From contig NC_058147.1 in assembly GCF_011075055.1 (NCBI RefSeq), forward strand, positions 14,880,001 to 14,944,000: a stretch of 64,000 nucleotides of DNA. Reading direction: 5' to 3'. The translations under genes and the position numbers were made by a program. Positions 42,237 to 55,860 of this stretch are shown here, one piece after another. The notes beneath the pieces are model-generated. The model did no database searches. It was not told the origin of the DNA and worked only from the letters and a program-made list of their open reading frames with translations. Position 1 is the stretch's first letter, and each line of letters opens with the position of its first letter. The DNA comes from Mangifera indica (Eukaryota > Streptophyta > Magnoliopsida > Sapindales > Anacardiaceae).

Positions 42237-42560
42237 CCTTTTGAAAACCGGACTAGACCAGTCAGTTCAACCGGTTGAATCGGAAATTGACTTTAAATTC
42301 GGTCTGATTAATATAAAAAATCAGTTTTACTATTGATTCGATCAAATATAATAAAAAATCAGATTTGATCAAATGAATCAGTCAAAAATCTAATTTGATT
42401 GAGTTTGATTTTTAATTTTTTTTAAATTTTAATTATTTTTAAATAATTTGATTATTTTTTATTTTTTTATTATTCTCTGGTTAAATTGGTTGAATCGCTC
42501 GAACCATAAATCAGTGAGACAACCGATTCGATCATCAATCTGATTTTAAAAACATTGGTT
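42237..42560. mobile_element. MITE-like element rich in ACCGGTTGAA motifs
   Basis: The left end 'ttttgaaaaccggactag' and the inverted right end 'tttttaaaatcagattga' are loosely complementary. Inside are 'cagttcaaccggttgaatcgg' and 'aaattggttgaatcgctcg'. Such repeats are common in eudicots. No coding capacity. Borders approximate. Confidence 0.5.
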
Positions 42561-42696
42561 CTTATGCATCTTTTACTGTAGAAACCTGTATCTCATTATG
42601 CCGTAATCTTGTATAAGAAGAGCAGCAGTAGAAAAGATGGGTCTGATTCCATAGTTGATATAAGAGGAATCCATCAATTTTTCATAACTGAAGGAG

Positions 42697-42905
42697 AATA
42701 GGCTTAAAGTACTTGAAGAAGCCTTTGAAAATGGCTCACCCATGAAATCACAAGATATTGAGTCTGAATCTCTTACTAATCACGATGAGTGCTTAGGCCG
42801 ATCACGATCGCCTACAAGACTCCATACTTAACGTGAGTTCTTGCAACCCACTCCCTTTGTTGTGAAGAGAACTTTTTAGTTTGCAAAAATGAGTGAGAAC
42901 GGTTG
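42697..42905 (+). pseudogene. Possible host gene fragment with SRSPTRLH motif
   Basis: A plus frame reads [29 protein letters not shown], a stop, then REFLQPTPFVVKRTF, a stop and KMSENG. The composition is protein-like and unlike any retroelement. The two stops suggest a decayed exon. Donor not recognised. Confidence 0.3.
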
Positions 42906-44570
42906 ATCTCTCGCTCATTTTTTGCCTGAAAAACGAATATAAACGAATCAAAATCATCACTGAAAAGAGAAAAAGTGTCAGCAAGATAGAGATTACAGCA
43001 TTAGATTGAATCGTACAAATGAATGGTCATCGAGAAGAACGGTGGCTGATAAGAGAGAATACAATTGTCAAGGTGTAACTGTAATTTTTTTAAAGATAAG
43101 GAGGCGACTGTAATGAGTAAAAAAATAAAACTTTAATAGGAGAAAAATAAGTTTTCACAACTAAGTTGAGAAAATTTATATATTTTCAAAATTAAAATAA
43201 GAAAAGGGATAAAATTTTATTTTATTTTATTTTAATATTACTTGTTAAATAACATTGTATATCCTTATATCTAATAGATTCTTTTAATAGTAGCAGTTGA
43301 CAAGTAGATATTTAAATTTTCAAAAATTAACAGATATGAGTTTGTCAATAAACTAAACTTTATATGAAAATCAGTCTTTTGGGCGATACAATAAACATAT
43401 AAAGAAAATTGTAAGATAAATATAAAAATCAAGTTATGTAAACTTCTAATTTGTTGTGTTATGTTTAGTTTTTTATAGTTTAACTATCATTTTAAAAACT
43501 ATTAAGACACATATTAAGATTTTAAAATTTTCAAACACCCTTAAACTTTTTTTAATTTCCAAAAACACTCAAAATCATTAATACAACTAAAATTTTTTAA
43601 ATTATAAATATACGAATATGCATTATTAACATCTTTATATATACTTGTACTTGTAATTTTTTTAATTTTTTTTATTGCTTGTTCCAATATTTTGATTCTT
43701 TTTTTATGACAACCAATTTTTAGATTCACCTATTTCAATTCAGTATTATACAATTATATATTTATTTTTAAAGCTATTAAAAGAATATATTCAATTTAAA
43801 TTTCAAAAAGTAATAATAGGAGTAAGTGCGTTTAAGTATTAGTGTATATAAGAGGAATCAAACTCAAAACCGAAATCAAAATCAATTAATTTCTAAGATT
43901 TAGTAAATAAAATTGGAACCAGCTAGGACAGATTCTTAACCAGAACTTACCATTTTGGTTTTGATTCCTCCTAAACTTTTTTTTTTCAACCTCTGCTAGA
44001 AAAAAAATATTCCTCCTAATGTTGTGCTTCTTCATCACAAAAGCAAAATTTTTTTCTTCCTCTCAACACTTTTTCTTCTTCGTCATCTCAATTCAATCTC
44101 ACTCTTCCCAAACAAGCTTTTCTCAATTCATTTCAAAATACCTATAATTGTTTGGCCTTTTATTTTTTTGGGTAAGTTTGACCTTTTAGATTTTGACCCA
44201 AACAAAATTTTCACCCATCGACGACTCCCTAAGCATGACTACCAGGTTATTAACAACATATCACAACCAAGCGACATTGTAGTCTTGCTCAATAATTGTG
44301 TTATCAATTACCATAGATCACTAACAAGGCCACCAAACAACCCATGGATGTTTAACCCAAATCCACTATGAAACAGCACAAATTTGGCCAAACCCCACCA
44401 CCAAACAACACGAATCTTGTTAAAATTCAACATCAATCAATTTAAATTTGGCCATCCAAACACTAATCTACAAAACATTACCAAAAAAAAAAAAAACACC
44501 ATCTCTAAAAGGTTACCCTTTAAAGAGATTGCACATCTAGAAAGTGTCTTATTTACTTGGACTTATATCT
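42906..44570. other. AT-rich non-coding DNA, no gene seen
   Basis: Very A/T-rich, with homopolymer runs. The frame at 44024-44371 is not supported by any recognisable motif. Confidence 0.4.
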
Positions 44571-45011
44571 AAAGGTGGATTCAAGCTAAATTGAGATCAA
44601 ACTTAAGCCAACTTGAGTTTGGATCTACTTGATAAAGTTAAGCTTGAACCTATGCTTAAGCTTGACAAACTCTTTTTAAATTAATTTATGCTTAGCTCGA
44701 CCTAAGGAGAGTTAAGCTCAAGTTTGGCTATAATATCGAGTCAAGGTCAAGCTAAGTTTAGCTTGGAAATGTAGATAAGCCTAAATCAATTAGAATGATG
44801 TCTTTTTTATATGTATTGGTAAAAACAATATCATTCTAGCTTATTCAAATTGAATTTTTTCTGGTTGAGCTTAGAAAACCAAACATCCATAAACTCAAGC
44901 TCAATAATATAAAACCCTTAGGCTCAAGCTTGCCTAAACCAAGCTTGTTTTAAGCTTGTTCAAGTCGAGCTAGCAAATGAACTTAAGCCACCTCAACTTG
45001 AATCCACCCTT
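44571..45011. mobile_element. MITE-like element with GGTGGATTCAAG terminal inverted repeats
   Basis: Left end 'aaaggtggattcaagc', right end (inverted) 'taagggtggattcaagt'. The interior is full of gagctcaagctt-type motifs. No target duplication found. The repeat at 14680-14990 is similar in composition. Confidence 0.6.
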
Positions 45012-45071
45012 ACTGACACCTTTTATTCCCTTGGAAATTATGGTTTGGATAGCTAGAATAGTACTTTGATC

Positions 45072-46200
45072 TTAGAGAGACAATAAATGGAAACCAAGTT
45101 GTGGCATATTACTTGGTTCAAAATCTACAAAACTTGTAAAGAAGCTCTTGAAAGATGTTGTTTTGTTAGTTGTCTTATTCCTCATAGTTAGTCTTGATAT
45201 ACATTTCGATCCTATATGGCCTAACCTACAATGCCACTGATATGTGGTATTCAGATCATTCGATTTTAATAATTTATTATTTTGCACATTAAGAATTTCA
45301 ATATCTAGTTTTAGAATATATAAACTGTTATGCAATTCAGTTGTTTTATAGAGAATATTATTTAAGCTGATAGTTAATCATACCATTAGCAATCAAAAAT
45401 AAATATCCCTTTTTGTCCAAAACAGATACAAAAACTAAGTTTCTAGAAGTTGAAAGAATATAATAATAATTTCTTAATTCTAAAACTAAACTAGAGGGCA
45501 ACCTAAGATAATAAATCCTAACGACTAATGTAGTAATGTGTGCTTCATTTCCAACACGTAGGTTAACCTCTTCTTTGGCGAGCAATTTACTCTGTTGTAG
45601 TCCTTGCATATTAGAACAAATATAAAAGCCACATCCTGTGTCTACAACGCAGGATGAACAAAGAGAATACTTTATCTCAATGGCAAGCATACCTAAAGTA
45701 GAAGCTTTAACTGTTTTCTTCTTCTTGTTCTCTAGAAAGGCCTAACAATATCTCCTCTAGTGACCTGTCTTACCATAATAAAAGTAGACAACCTTTTCCT
45801 TCCTCATACCACCTATAGGTTAAGTAGCAGTATCAGGTTGCTTGCTCACTTTGAGCTTGGGCTTGGGCTTGGGCTTAGCTTTAGCCTTACCTTTGTCCTT
45901 GGCCTTGATTTTTTATGTTTAGGCTTCACCCACAAGCAAATTAGTCAAAGCTACATTTTGTACTTTTTATTCATCCTACTTGAGCATATATAACAACTCC
46001 TTTAAAGGTTTTCTCCTTTCTTTTATTAGGTTAAAATTCATAATGAAATTAGCTCATGATTTAAGGAGGGATTTTAGCACCAAGTCAATGGCAAGCTTAT
46101 TGTCCATGATGAAGCCCAAGCTTATATAACACCTATAGGTATGTCTCGAGGGTGAAATAGTCTTTACAAATGCATTAGGGTGTTTTAAAGGTTAAAATGT
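45072..46200 (-). pseudogene. Ty1/copia gag-protease-GAG-pre-integrase remnant
   Basis: On minus: a degenerate zinc knuckle near 45790-45745 (YFYYGKTGH), a protease with VVDTGCGFYICSNMQGL at about 45648-45600 (DTG site intact), VFVSVLDKKGY, then GAG-pre-integrase (LNTTYQWHCRLGHIGSKC) at 45250-45200. The end at 45072 is a truncation. The same family as the remnants at 1294 and 9640. Confidence 0.75.
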
Positions 46201-46460
46201 GAGTTTTGGATGACACATGATCATGTATAGAGAGCCCATGCCTTTGTGTCATGCCATGTTAGTTGGATAAGATTGATTCCACATGAATTCAAAATTAAGT
46301 TACATATGATCGTATTCAAACATATATCCGTGTGTGGGAAATACATTTTTAGTTTATATATGGCATATCACTGCATGTTTGGGTCGTTATTCAATAATCC
46401 TTAAACTCATAATTTTTCCCCAAAAGGTAAAAAAGGGTAAGTTTAATGGTCAGAATTTTG

Positions 46461-48327
46461 TGTAGTGACTTTGACAACACGTTTTTGGTGACGTGGTGGC
46501 AAGTAAAGAAGAGATAAAAAGGTCTGCATGTGCTATCTTTTGCTATAATTGAGGCAAATGGGAATGTCTTTTTACGCCTGCTTCAATTATATTTGTTGGA
46601 TCCTTGTGGTTTCCCTTGCAAAATGTGTTTTATAACTGTGAATTATGGCTTAAAATTGATACTAATCATGGTGTAAAAGACATGGTTGAGAGCTTTACAA
46701 TTATATGTATATGTATAATCATTTTTTTTTTATTGTTGTTGCCATTATTTATGCATTTTTTTATGAGAGATTGTATTTGTTTAGAATAAGCGAGTGGTAT
46801 TATTAGTATGGTCATAATTCACATGTCAAGGGATGAAATTAATAATGTTTGCATGATTGGAATCGAAGTGGGGACCAAAATAAGAGTAGTTAATATGAAT
46901 TCTAGGTTTACCACACGACTATGTGGTATGGGACACATATCTATATGTGCGATCCCCATAATTCAGGTCAAATTTTCACAACGTTTTGATGACCATAGGA
47001 TATCATTCGCTAGTTAGTAGTCAACTAGAACACGTGGACTTCCCTTGTGTCATATTAACATAACCGTGTGTTGGGTGAAATAACTAAAACACCCTTGAAA
47101 AGTAGTATGATCAAAAAAAGATCAGAAAAAGAAATTAAAATAGATAGTTGAAAGGGCATATGCTCATGTGTGTAGGAAATTAATACACGACGAAATGCCA
47201 TAGGGATTAGTCATGTGCTTAGGAATAAAGAGACACATCTTATGTGTATATAGACATACACTATTGCGTATAGAGCATAATGGAGAAAAGAAAAAGGGAA
47301 TTAGGTTGAGAATTTAAAGGTCATCCCAAGTAACAGTACAAAGAGGTCTAGTATGCAGTAGTATCCTAAATGCCTAAGACTTCAGTCATAGTAAGGCACG
47401 AGATATACCGTAGGGTGGAAGTGAGTGTGAGCTAAGTTAAGTAAAAGCACAAGATGCATGTATGTTAGACATCATAAAATCGTTATGAGGGGGCATAGTG
47501 AATATACAGTCACTACACTTATAGAAAAACCTGATTATGATACAGTTGGTGTAATGAAACAGAAAGATAGCTCACATGACAAAAGTGTCAAATCCCTATA
47601 TCTGATCCAAACCGATCAATATAGTATACAACTTTAGCTACAGTTTTCAAATTTAGATGCTTCCACTGAGTTTGTTAAGTTAGACCAGATAGGAACTAAA
47701 GGAGTGGTTACTTAGTGACTAAAAGAGACAGCTTGACCTGAGAGTTATGACATACAACCTAAATAGTCCCTAGAGTACAGTATGAATACAAAGACAGTAC
47801 ATAAGACTTGTCATCATCTATAAGGAGTTTAATGTAAACTCTAGATGACAAAGTTGCTATGAGTTGAGTTTAATGGCATGTTAAGGATTTCAGTAGAAGT
47901 TATCAGTATAGTCTCTTATTTGTTGAGTATTTTGATCACTCATTTTCCTACTTTCTTGTGTATAGGTATAAGTGATTATGATAGGTACAGGATAAGTGAC
48001 GATCAGAGAGTGTAGAGTTGCAAAGACATTCCCATCATTTCAGTTTTATAAATTTTAGTTCATTGAGATTTTTATGATTGTATTTGACGATACATAGTAT
48101 GATTTTTTTTTAATGATTATGAGACTAGACATCTTTTGAATGCTTTCAATTATTTTTGTGGTAAGGGTATTTTTCATCATTTTGATTATTAATAAATTAT
48201 GTTTATTTAAGTTCTTATAATAGTTTATTTACGAAGTTTTAAATGTTTTAAAAAGTCAAGTATGCTAAATAGTCAATTTAATGATACTTTCCTCTAGAAG
48301 GTAGTAATTCTAGAGCGGAATGTTACA
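46461..48327 (+). repeat. 5' LTR of gypsy element 2
   Basis: Ends 'gcggaatgttaca' at 48327, followed by the diverged primer site TAGTATCAAAGC at 48331. Left border approximate. Confidence 0.7.
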
Positions 48328-48330
48328 AGT

Positions 48331-48345
48331 TAGTATCAAAGCATG
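48331..48345 (+). promoter_or_regulatory. Primer binding site of gypsy element 2
   Basis: TAGTATCAAAGCATG. The same diverged site as in gypsy element 1 at 3050. Confidence 0.6.
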
Positions 48346-48469
48346 ATTTTGGTACCCTAAAGGTGTTTTAAAGTATTTGTGTAGTCAAATTAAATAGGAA
48401 TGTAAGCCCTTCACACCTTGCCGATTGCATTTTTAGCTGATCATTATAAGTTCAATTTTTATGGAGACT

Positions 48470-50100
48470 TGTAGTTGTAGATTTTTTTGGAAAGATAAGG
48501 AGAATCAGAGCCAACACCAGAAACACATAAACAGAAAATCCACAGAGAAGTTAAAGTGAGGGGGTAGTACCTCCAGTTCCCTAAACTGGCCTGAGTACCC
48601 AGGATGTTAAAGACACATTTAGAAAGATGTTCAAAGAGTAGGAAGGTGCTCCAATTTAAGGTAGTGAGTCAACACAGGTATTATCAACGCAAGTATAAAG
48701 ATCAATAGAGGTGACTTTAGTACCAACAGTAGCACCAACCAAGAGTTAGTTTTGTCCCATCTTTAGCCAACCTAGTATGCACCACCCTAAGAAATTTGAT
48801 AGTGCTAAGGATTTGATCGCAATTGAGGAATGGCTAAAATTAGTGGAGAATAGCATGATCTTGTTTGATATGACCGACTAGGAGAGAGTTAGATATGCCA
48901 CATATTTCTTCAAGTCAAATGCAAGAACATGGTAGAACCTGGTCAGAGAGACGACAAAGACTTCTGAGATGTCCTAAACATAATTCATGATAAGATTTGA
49001 GGCCTAGTATCAAAAGGTAGACGTGACTTGCATTAGAGCTCATGAGTTTGTCACCTTAACATAGAGTACAAATACGATAAAGGAATACTCCACCAAATTT
49101 AATCATTTAACGAGGGATGTCCTTAAGATAGCTAACATAAAGGTTAGACAAATGAAGAAATTTGTGTATGGTCTAGATCCCACTATAGCTTGGGATGCCA
49201 TGACAAGTATTTAGTTTCCCCAGACTTACAACGAGGCCTTGACTAGGGCATTAAAGGTAGAGGTTTTTGTGAAGATGATGTATAGCCAGACCTTCACGCA
49301 AACAACATTATCATTAGTACCACTCCCATCATAAACACTAGGATAACAATCAAGTAATTGTACTACTCTGATTTAAAGAGGTCTTCCTTTATAGAAGAAA
49401 GGGAAAAGACCATTCCAACGTAAAGGCAATAAAAAAGGTTGGAAAAACATTAAGAAACAAAGAGGTCATGAGATTCCAACCTGTTAGAGATGTGACAGGT
49501 AATAAAAAATGGAGTGTTTGATAGGGTAGACTATCTGTTACAAGTGTTGTCAGTAAGGGCATATGGCCAAATCTTATCTTGGGGTTCTAGATTGAGTTGA
49601 ATAGCCAGTAGGGGAGACCCACTGCCAGAGTGTACATATCACCCAAAGGCTAGTTGAGGCTAACTTGATAGCAGTTTCTAGTTAGATTTCTTTCCTTGGT
49701 ATTCCTATTTACATTTTGATTGATTGTAATGCTACACATTGTTTTGTAACCAAGAGTTTAGTACAGAGATTAAAAGTACAACTAATCAGGGTAGCCTAGA
49801 GGTTTAAGATAAAGTTACCAGATGGTGGGTCAATAATTAGTGATGAATAATAATGGGACAAGTTATTGATATATAGGACAAACAACTTCTAGTATACCTG
49901 GTAGTGTTTGAGATGTCAGATTTCAACATAATTTTGGGGATAGATTTCCTAGGGAGGAATAGAGTTGAGATTAACTACTACATAAGAAAGTCTGGTTCAA
50001 CCTTGAGAATGAAGACTAGTTCATGTTCAATAAGAGGTGTATCAAGAGTTTATCTTGTCATCGAATTAAATTTATCTTATTCTTGGATGGGTATTTTCAT
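48470..50100 (+). pseudogene. gag and protease of gypsy element 2
   Basis: The Gag domain is readable at 48780-49200: HPKKFDSAKDLIAIEEWLKL, FDMTD, RVRYATYFFKSNARTW, EYSTKFNHLTRDV. A zinc knuckle CYKCCQ(stop)GHMAKS lies near 49535-49575. Protease: LIDCNATHCFVTKSL near 49722 (DSG is DCN) and FNIILGIDFLGRNRVEINY at about 49922-49978, then the frame decays. Confidence 0.7.
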
Positions 50101-50439
50101 TATGACTGAAATTTCTATTATATGAGGATATGATGAAAATATCATTTCGAGAAAGCATGATGCTTTGGATTTCACTCACCTAGGGTATTGAGATTTCTAT
50201 TATGTGAGGTATTCGAAGTAAAGGGCGTAAAAATGATTCGAGTCTTATATAGGGGTATAGATGGAAAGAGTTTCATACTTATTAAATTTAATTAACTAGG
50301 ATTTATATTATGTGAGGTTAATTATGTTTAATAAGAATTCAATTCTCCAATAGAAATTTGATCTAATAGAATCTCTAGATCCTATCTAAAGAGAGTGTAG
50401 GATTCGAATAAAATATTGGAAGCTAATGAGATTATGCAA

Positions 50440-52300
50440 TTAAAAAGGGTTTAAATTGTGATATTTTCAAAAATAGCCAACAACATACTTTTAAGAATAA
50501 TAAGCAACAACGTTTTGACTGGATCAAATTTTATAAATTGGTTGAGAAATCTTAGAATCATTCTAGATTTCAAAAAAAAATTAGCTAGACTTGGAAGCTC
50601 TGCTTCTTATTAACATAGCTTTAGATGTTTCTAACGAAGAATATAAAACGTTCTAAGCATGGGTCGAGGATAATAGAAAAGCTCGAATAAAGAGCTCTAG
50701 ACTAAGCACAAAAATGTTTCAAATGCTTATGACATCCTCGTCAATTTGCAAGAGTTGTAAATGAGAACTCAATAGTATTTGAGTATGAGCTATATGTTTC
50801 ACTCTTTAACATAAGATTGAGTGAAAACATGCCTTTAGATGAACATGTCATAAAGATAATTAGTGCAATGGGTAATTGTATATTTGGGATGTGGTTCTAC
50901 TGAACCGCATTAAAGTGAATTTGATTTTACAGTCCTTCCTACCAAGTTATAAACTGTATATAACTAATTACAATTTGAATCAAATAAAGTAGACACTTTT
51001 AAAGTTGCTTAATAAGCTCCAAGAGTTCTACAAGCGAGAGAAGAAAGATTTTAGACATATGGATGTCTATTTGGCTTCTATTATGAGGGCCAATAAGAGG
51101 CCTAAAAAGTAATAAAAGAAAGGTCCAAATATTGGACCCAAGAAGAGGAATTTTAAAAAAGGTGCCACCAAGAAGGAAAAGGCAAAAAAAAAAAAAAAAT
51201 GAAAGTGTTTCCATTGTTAGTTAGATGGACATTGGAAGATGAATTGTCCTTTATACTTGGAAAACTTTAAAAAGAACAAAACAAGTATGATCCACTATCA
51301 AGTCATTGAATTCAAATTATGTTTTGATTCAGATAATCATTCCTAGATCATAAATTCAACAACTACATCTCATGTATGTGTCTCTATGCAAACATTGCAG
51401 AATAGTTCTATTTTGTCACAAGGTGAGATTATTTTGAAAATGGTAAATGGAGCAAAGGTTGCAACCAAAGCTATAGGAACTTGCCAAGTTAGACTACCAT
51501 CAGGGCACATTTTAAGGCTTTATAATATTTTGTACTTTGCAAAAGCCATTAGAAATATCATTTTTGTTTTCGCATTATATAAGCTTGGTTACAATGTCCA
51601 ATTTAATGGAAATGAATATTTGATATTTTGTGAAAATATTGCAATGGGAAAAACTATAAATAGAAATGGTATGTATTTATTGAAATTGAATGATTATCAT
51701 ATAAATTCTATTACTAATAAAAGAACTCAAAATGATACAAACGCCGAGGTTCTATGACATTATAAATTAGGTCATTTTTTATTAAAAAAAAAGATTAATT
51801 CAACTCAAAAAGAGTGGACTTTTAAGTTTATTGGGTTTTAAACCTTATCCAACATGAATCTTATCTCCAAGGCAAGATAACTAAATCTCCCTTTAAGAGT
51901 AAAGGGGAACGTGCCGAAGAACTATTAGAGTTAATACATACAAATATATATAAACCATTTAATCAAATGGCTAGGAGAGGTTTTCACTTTTTCATTACGT
52001 TTATTGATGATTATTCTCGATATAGGTATCTGTATTTGATGAAATACAAATCAAAATCCTTTAAAAAGTTTATAGAATTAAAAAGTGAAGTAGAGAAACA
52101 AACTGGAAAAAGTGTTAAAATTCTATGATCAGATCATAGAGGAGAATACTTTAGTACAAAATTTCAGGAATTTATGAAAAACAATGGAATTATTTCCTAA
52201 ATGATTCTCTATACACACCTTAACATAATGGTGTATTTGAAAGGAGAAATCGTACTCTATTTGATATGGTACGATCAATGGTAAGTTTCACTAACTTACT
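50440..52300 (+). pseudogene. copia gag, protease and integrase (nested in gypsy 2)
   Basis: Gag (SRFQKK to YKREKKDFRH), zinc knuckle CFHC(stop)LDGHWKMNCP at 51210-51250, protease region at 51386-51757 (LKMVNGAKVATKAIGTCQVR, LPSGHILRLYNILY), integrase FHFFITFIDDYSRYRYLYLM near 51985-52045 and GVFERRNRTL near 52230. Several stops. Confidence 0.7.
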
Positions 52301-52599
52301 AGTGTCATTATAGGGATACGCCTTTCAGACCGTTATACATATCTTGAATTCGGTACCGTCAAAATTAGTCTGGAAAATACCATACAAGTTATCATATTCT
52401 AAATGCCTAAGTCTTAATTATATAAAAATTTGAGGATGTCTAACTTATGTCAAAGTAATTAAATCAAATAAGCTGAATGTTAGATAAGGGAAGGGTTGGC
52501 TCATAGAATATCCTAAAAATAGTTTAGGATATTATTTTTACTTCCTAACTGATTAAAGAATAACGGTCAGTAGAAATGCATATTTTTTCGAGAAAGAGT

Positions 52600-54290
52600 G
52601 CTTGGAAGAAGGTGGTTCAAGAAGAAATATTGAGCTTAATAAAGAGTCTAAAGAGCCTCAAACCAATATCACTAAAGTTGGATCATCTACTCAGCCAACC
52701 TCAATATTTGATATTATGATTCCAACACTAAGATCTTCAAAGGTATCTAGATCTTTAAATAAATACAGTTTTCTTCACGAGCAGGATTTTGAATCTTGCT
52801 TAATTGAAGAAATAGAGCATGGTGATGATCTTAGAAGCTATAAAGAAATTGTACTAGATATAGAATTAGGTAGATGACTAGAAGCAATGAATTATGAAAT
52901 AAAATCCATGCATGCTAATCAAGTCTAGATACTTGTTGATCTATCAGAAGGAATTGTTCCTATTGGTTGTAAGTGGGTTTCTAAGAAAAAGATTGGCAAG
53001 GTTGGATAGATGGAGACTTATCAGACATGGCTAGTAATAAAGGGTTATACTTAGAAACAAAGCTTGGATTATGAGAAAACTTTTTTACTCATGGCTATGA
53101 TTAAATCCATCCGAATAATGATAACTATCATAATATACCATGATTAGGAAATCTAGTGAATTGATGTCAAGATCCTCTTCCTTAATTGATTCATTGAAGA
53201 AAAACATATAAAAGGAACAACATTTTGTATCTGCCTCTAATAAGACATAAGGCATACAAGTTACATTGATCCATTTATGGATTAAAGCATGCTTTCAAAA
53301 GTTGGAACATCCGATTTGATGAAACAATCAAATCACGTGTAAAGGATTCGGATGAATCCTGTGTTTACAAATGGGTTAAAGATCATACCATAACATTTTT
53401 TATATTATTTATAGATGACATATTATTAATGGGTAATGACATTGGGATGATAAATGAGATTAAAATTAGTTATCCAAAACTTTTTTAATGAAAGACTTAA
53501 GAGAAGCGACCTATGTCCTTGAAATCTGTCTATAGAGATATAAAAAAATGATAATTAGATTATCTCAAAAATTGTACATAGAAAAACTGTTGAAAAGGTT
53601 CAACATGAACGACTCGAAAAGAGGACTTTTGAAAATGAAGAGTGACAATAAATGTGTAATGTGTTTTATGCTTCAGCAGTGGGAGGCTTATGTACATAAT
53701 GTTATGTACGAGATCTGATATAGCATTTGTTGTAAATGTTACGAGTAGATATTAAGCCAATCTAAGGGAAAAACATTAGTCAATCGTGAAATCAATCCTT
53801 AAGTACTTAAGAAGGACTAAGGATTTTATTTTGTGTTATGGGGTTTAGAGGTAAACATTCATGTTATTTGAACTCTAATTTCCAGTCAGATATTGATGAT
53901 AAAAAGTCTACATCAACATTCATTTTTATTTATAATAGAGGTACAGTTAGTTGGAAGAGTTTCAAATAGTCAACCACAATTGACTCCATTATAAAAGTTG
54001 GATATAATATCGCTTAAGAAGTAGTAAAAGAGGCTATATTGATACATAAGTTCATATCTGAACTTGGTATGGTTTCAAACATGGCTTATCTGATAACTAT
54101 GTTCTGTGATAATACTAGTGCTATTGCACAAGCAAATGAACCACGGGAGTATCAAAAGTCCACACATATTAAGTGGAAGTATTATATTTTGAGAGAATTC
54201 ATTATAATTGAAGAGATGATAATACAGAAGACAATGTCAGCCAAAAATGTTGTTGATCCACTAACTAAGGTGATAACATTGAAATAGTTG
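52600..54290 (+). pseudogene. copia RT and RNase H (nested in gypsy 2)
   Basis: Connector 52602-52877, RT start (GCKWVSKKKIG near 52970), FIDDILLMGND at 53410 where YVDD is expected (FIDD), and an RNase H end at 54039-54287 with MFCDNTSAIAQAN, HIKWKYYILREFI and VVDPLTKVI. Frameshifts between the blocks. Confidence 0.7.
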
Positions 54291-54348
54291 GACCATCATC
54301 TTGAGAAGATGGGTATGCGATACAATAACGAATGGCTATAGTACTAGT

Positions 54349-55860
54349 GAGAGTTTTATTAGTGTATGCCCTAAGAACATTTATGTCAGTTCCAAGGGCA
54401 TTTTAATCTTGTATGTACATTTATGTGAATTATTAATAAAAGAAATAGTCTTTTTATACGCATAAATTGTATCTTTTATTTGCAATTATATAAAGTATGT
54501 ATGTAAATTATCTAGATGACTCACTTAATATACAAACCAAGTCATTGAATTGTTCTCTATGAACATGACATATCTTGGGCAATTATATCACATAATAGAC
54601 ATATCAAATATCTCCACTGATTGTCATTAGATAACATTAGTACGGGTAACAATGATGGTTATGTCATTATGGTATTAGTATAGATTAACAGTTAAAGAAC
54701 CATTTTTCAAACATGACTAATAGTGATAAGTTACATGGTCACTAAATCATAGTCAATCTCTTATTGTAAGATCATACTAATGTACGAAGTAATCCTTTGA
54801 CTTGAGACATTATGGTCAAATTCAATATGGATACATGTGATTCATATAGTATATATATACGAGGTTAATCAGATCTCATCAAACAAACAATATTGGCTAT
54901 GTGTTATTTGTATATGAAGAAGAATGATGCTCAAGATAAGATCCATTGACTCAAAAAATGTTAGGTTTTGAATATCTGTTGATTCAATCTAGATCTAAGT
55001 TTCGAAGCTAATATTTATAAATATTAAAAATCAAATCTTTAGCTGGAGTATAATGTAAGTCATGCGAAGGATGTTTGTAATGATGAGTTATTAATATTTA
55101 AATCCATGATTTGTATAGAATGGAAATTAAGGCTTCGATGATACATAAGTCTAGAATCAATCTGAATTTGGCAATGGAAGTATATTATCTATATGAAATG
55201 TATGATTAGAGATTTTAGGTTTGATGAAGTATTTCTTTATCATGGTTTAGGGGCTATGACATATTGCTAGATATTTACGATAGTCGTTAAGTTTTTGAAT
55301 GCCTTTTGGATCATTCGATAAAAGACTCACGACTATGTCATGGTAAACCTAAAAGTTCACACTAATAAACCAGGTTCTCAAGAGTGAGGATTGATTATCC
55401 TGGATTAGCTAGAACTTTCCAAAGGATAATAATTTTCATATAAATGTTATATGGGGGGGCAAAGATAACATTTTAAAGGTTATAATGTTAGTGAGATGAA
55501 ACTAGGATGCCTAAAGTATATAATTGATATACATGCATGACAAGTCCACAAATTGAGAATTTGCTAGATAGAAAGAGAATTAACAAATTACATTTTGGCC
55601 TACCAGTATAAAAAGGTGGATTTTAGTTCATTTGAACTAACCTAGTTCTTTTTGAAAAATCCTTTCTCTCACTAAATAAAATAAAAGCTCTCTCATCTCT
55701 CTCTTGTGTCTCTCTTGGCCAAGGTTCAAAGAAATCTTAAAAGTGCAAATTTTTAAGTGTTCTTCAATTGAAAAGCTTTTTTCCATCATCCAATTTTTCA
55801 TAAGAGGCAAAAGAATAGGTAATTTTTCCATCTTTCTCCTTTTGATTTCTTCTCTTTCAC
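54349..55860 (+). repeat. Probable 3' LTR of the nested copia
   Basis: It starts near TGAGAGTTTTATTAGTGTATGCCC, right after the RNase H end motif. The right border is inferred from where gypsy RNase H coding resumes (about 55860). No 5' partner. Confidence 0.5.

Larger units (their letters stand above)
50110..55860 (+). mobile_element. Ty1/copia element nested in gypsy element 2
   Basis: Gag, protease, integrase, RT and RNase H in copia order between the protease and RNase H of the gypsy host. The 3' LTR starts near 54349. A 5' LTR is not clear, though 50108-50320 contains three copies of an 'atttctattatgtgagg' motif that may be its remnant. The RT part of the gypsy element is gone, so a deletion accompanied or followed the insertion. 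Confidence 0.65.

Noticed and set aside
44024..44572. ORFs of 115 and 62 codons in AT-rich DNA
   Set aside because: No motif or family resemblance, and biased composition. Likely chance.
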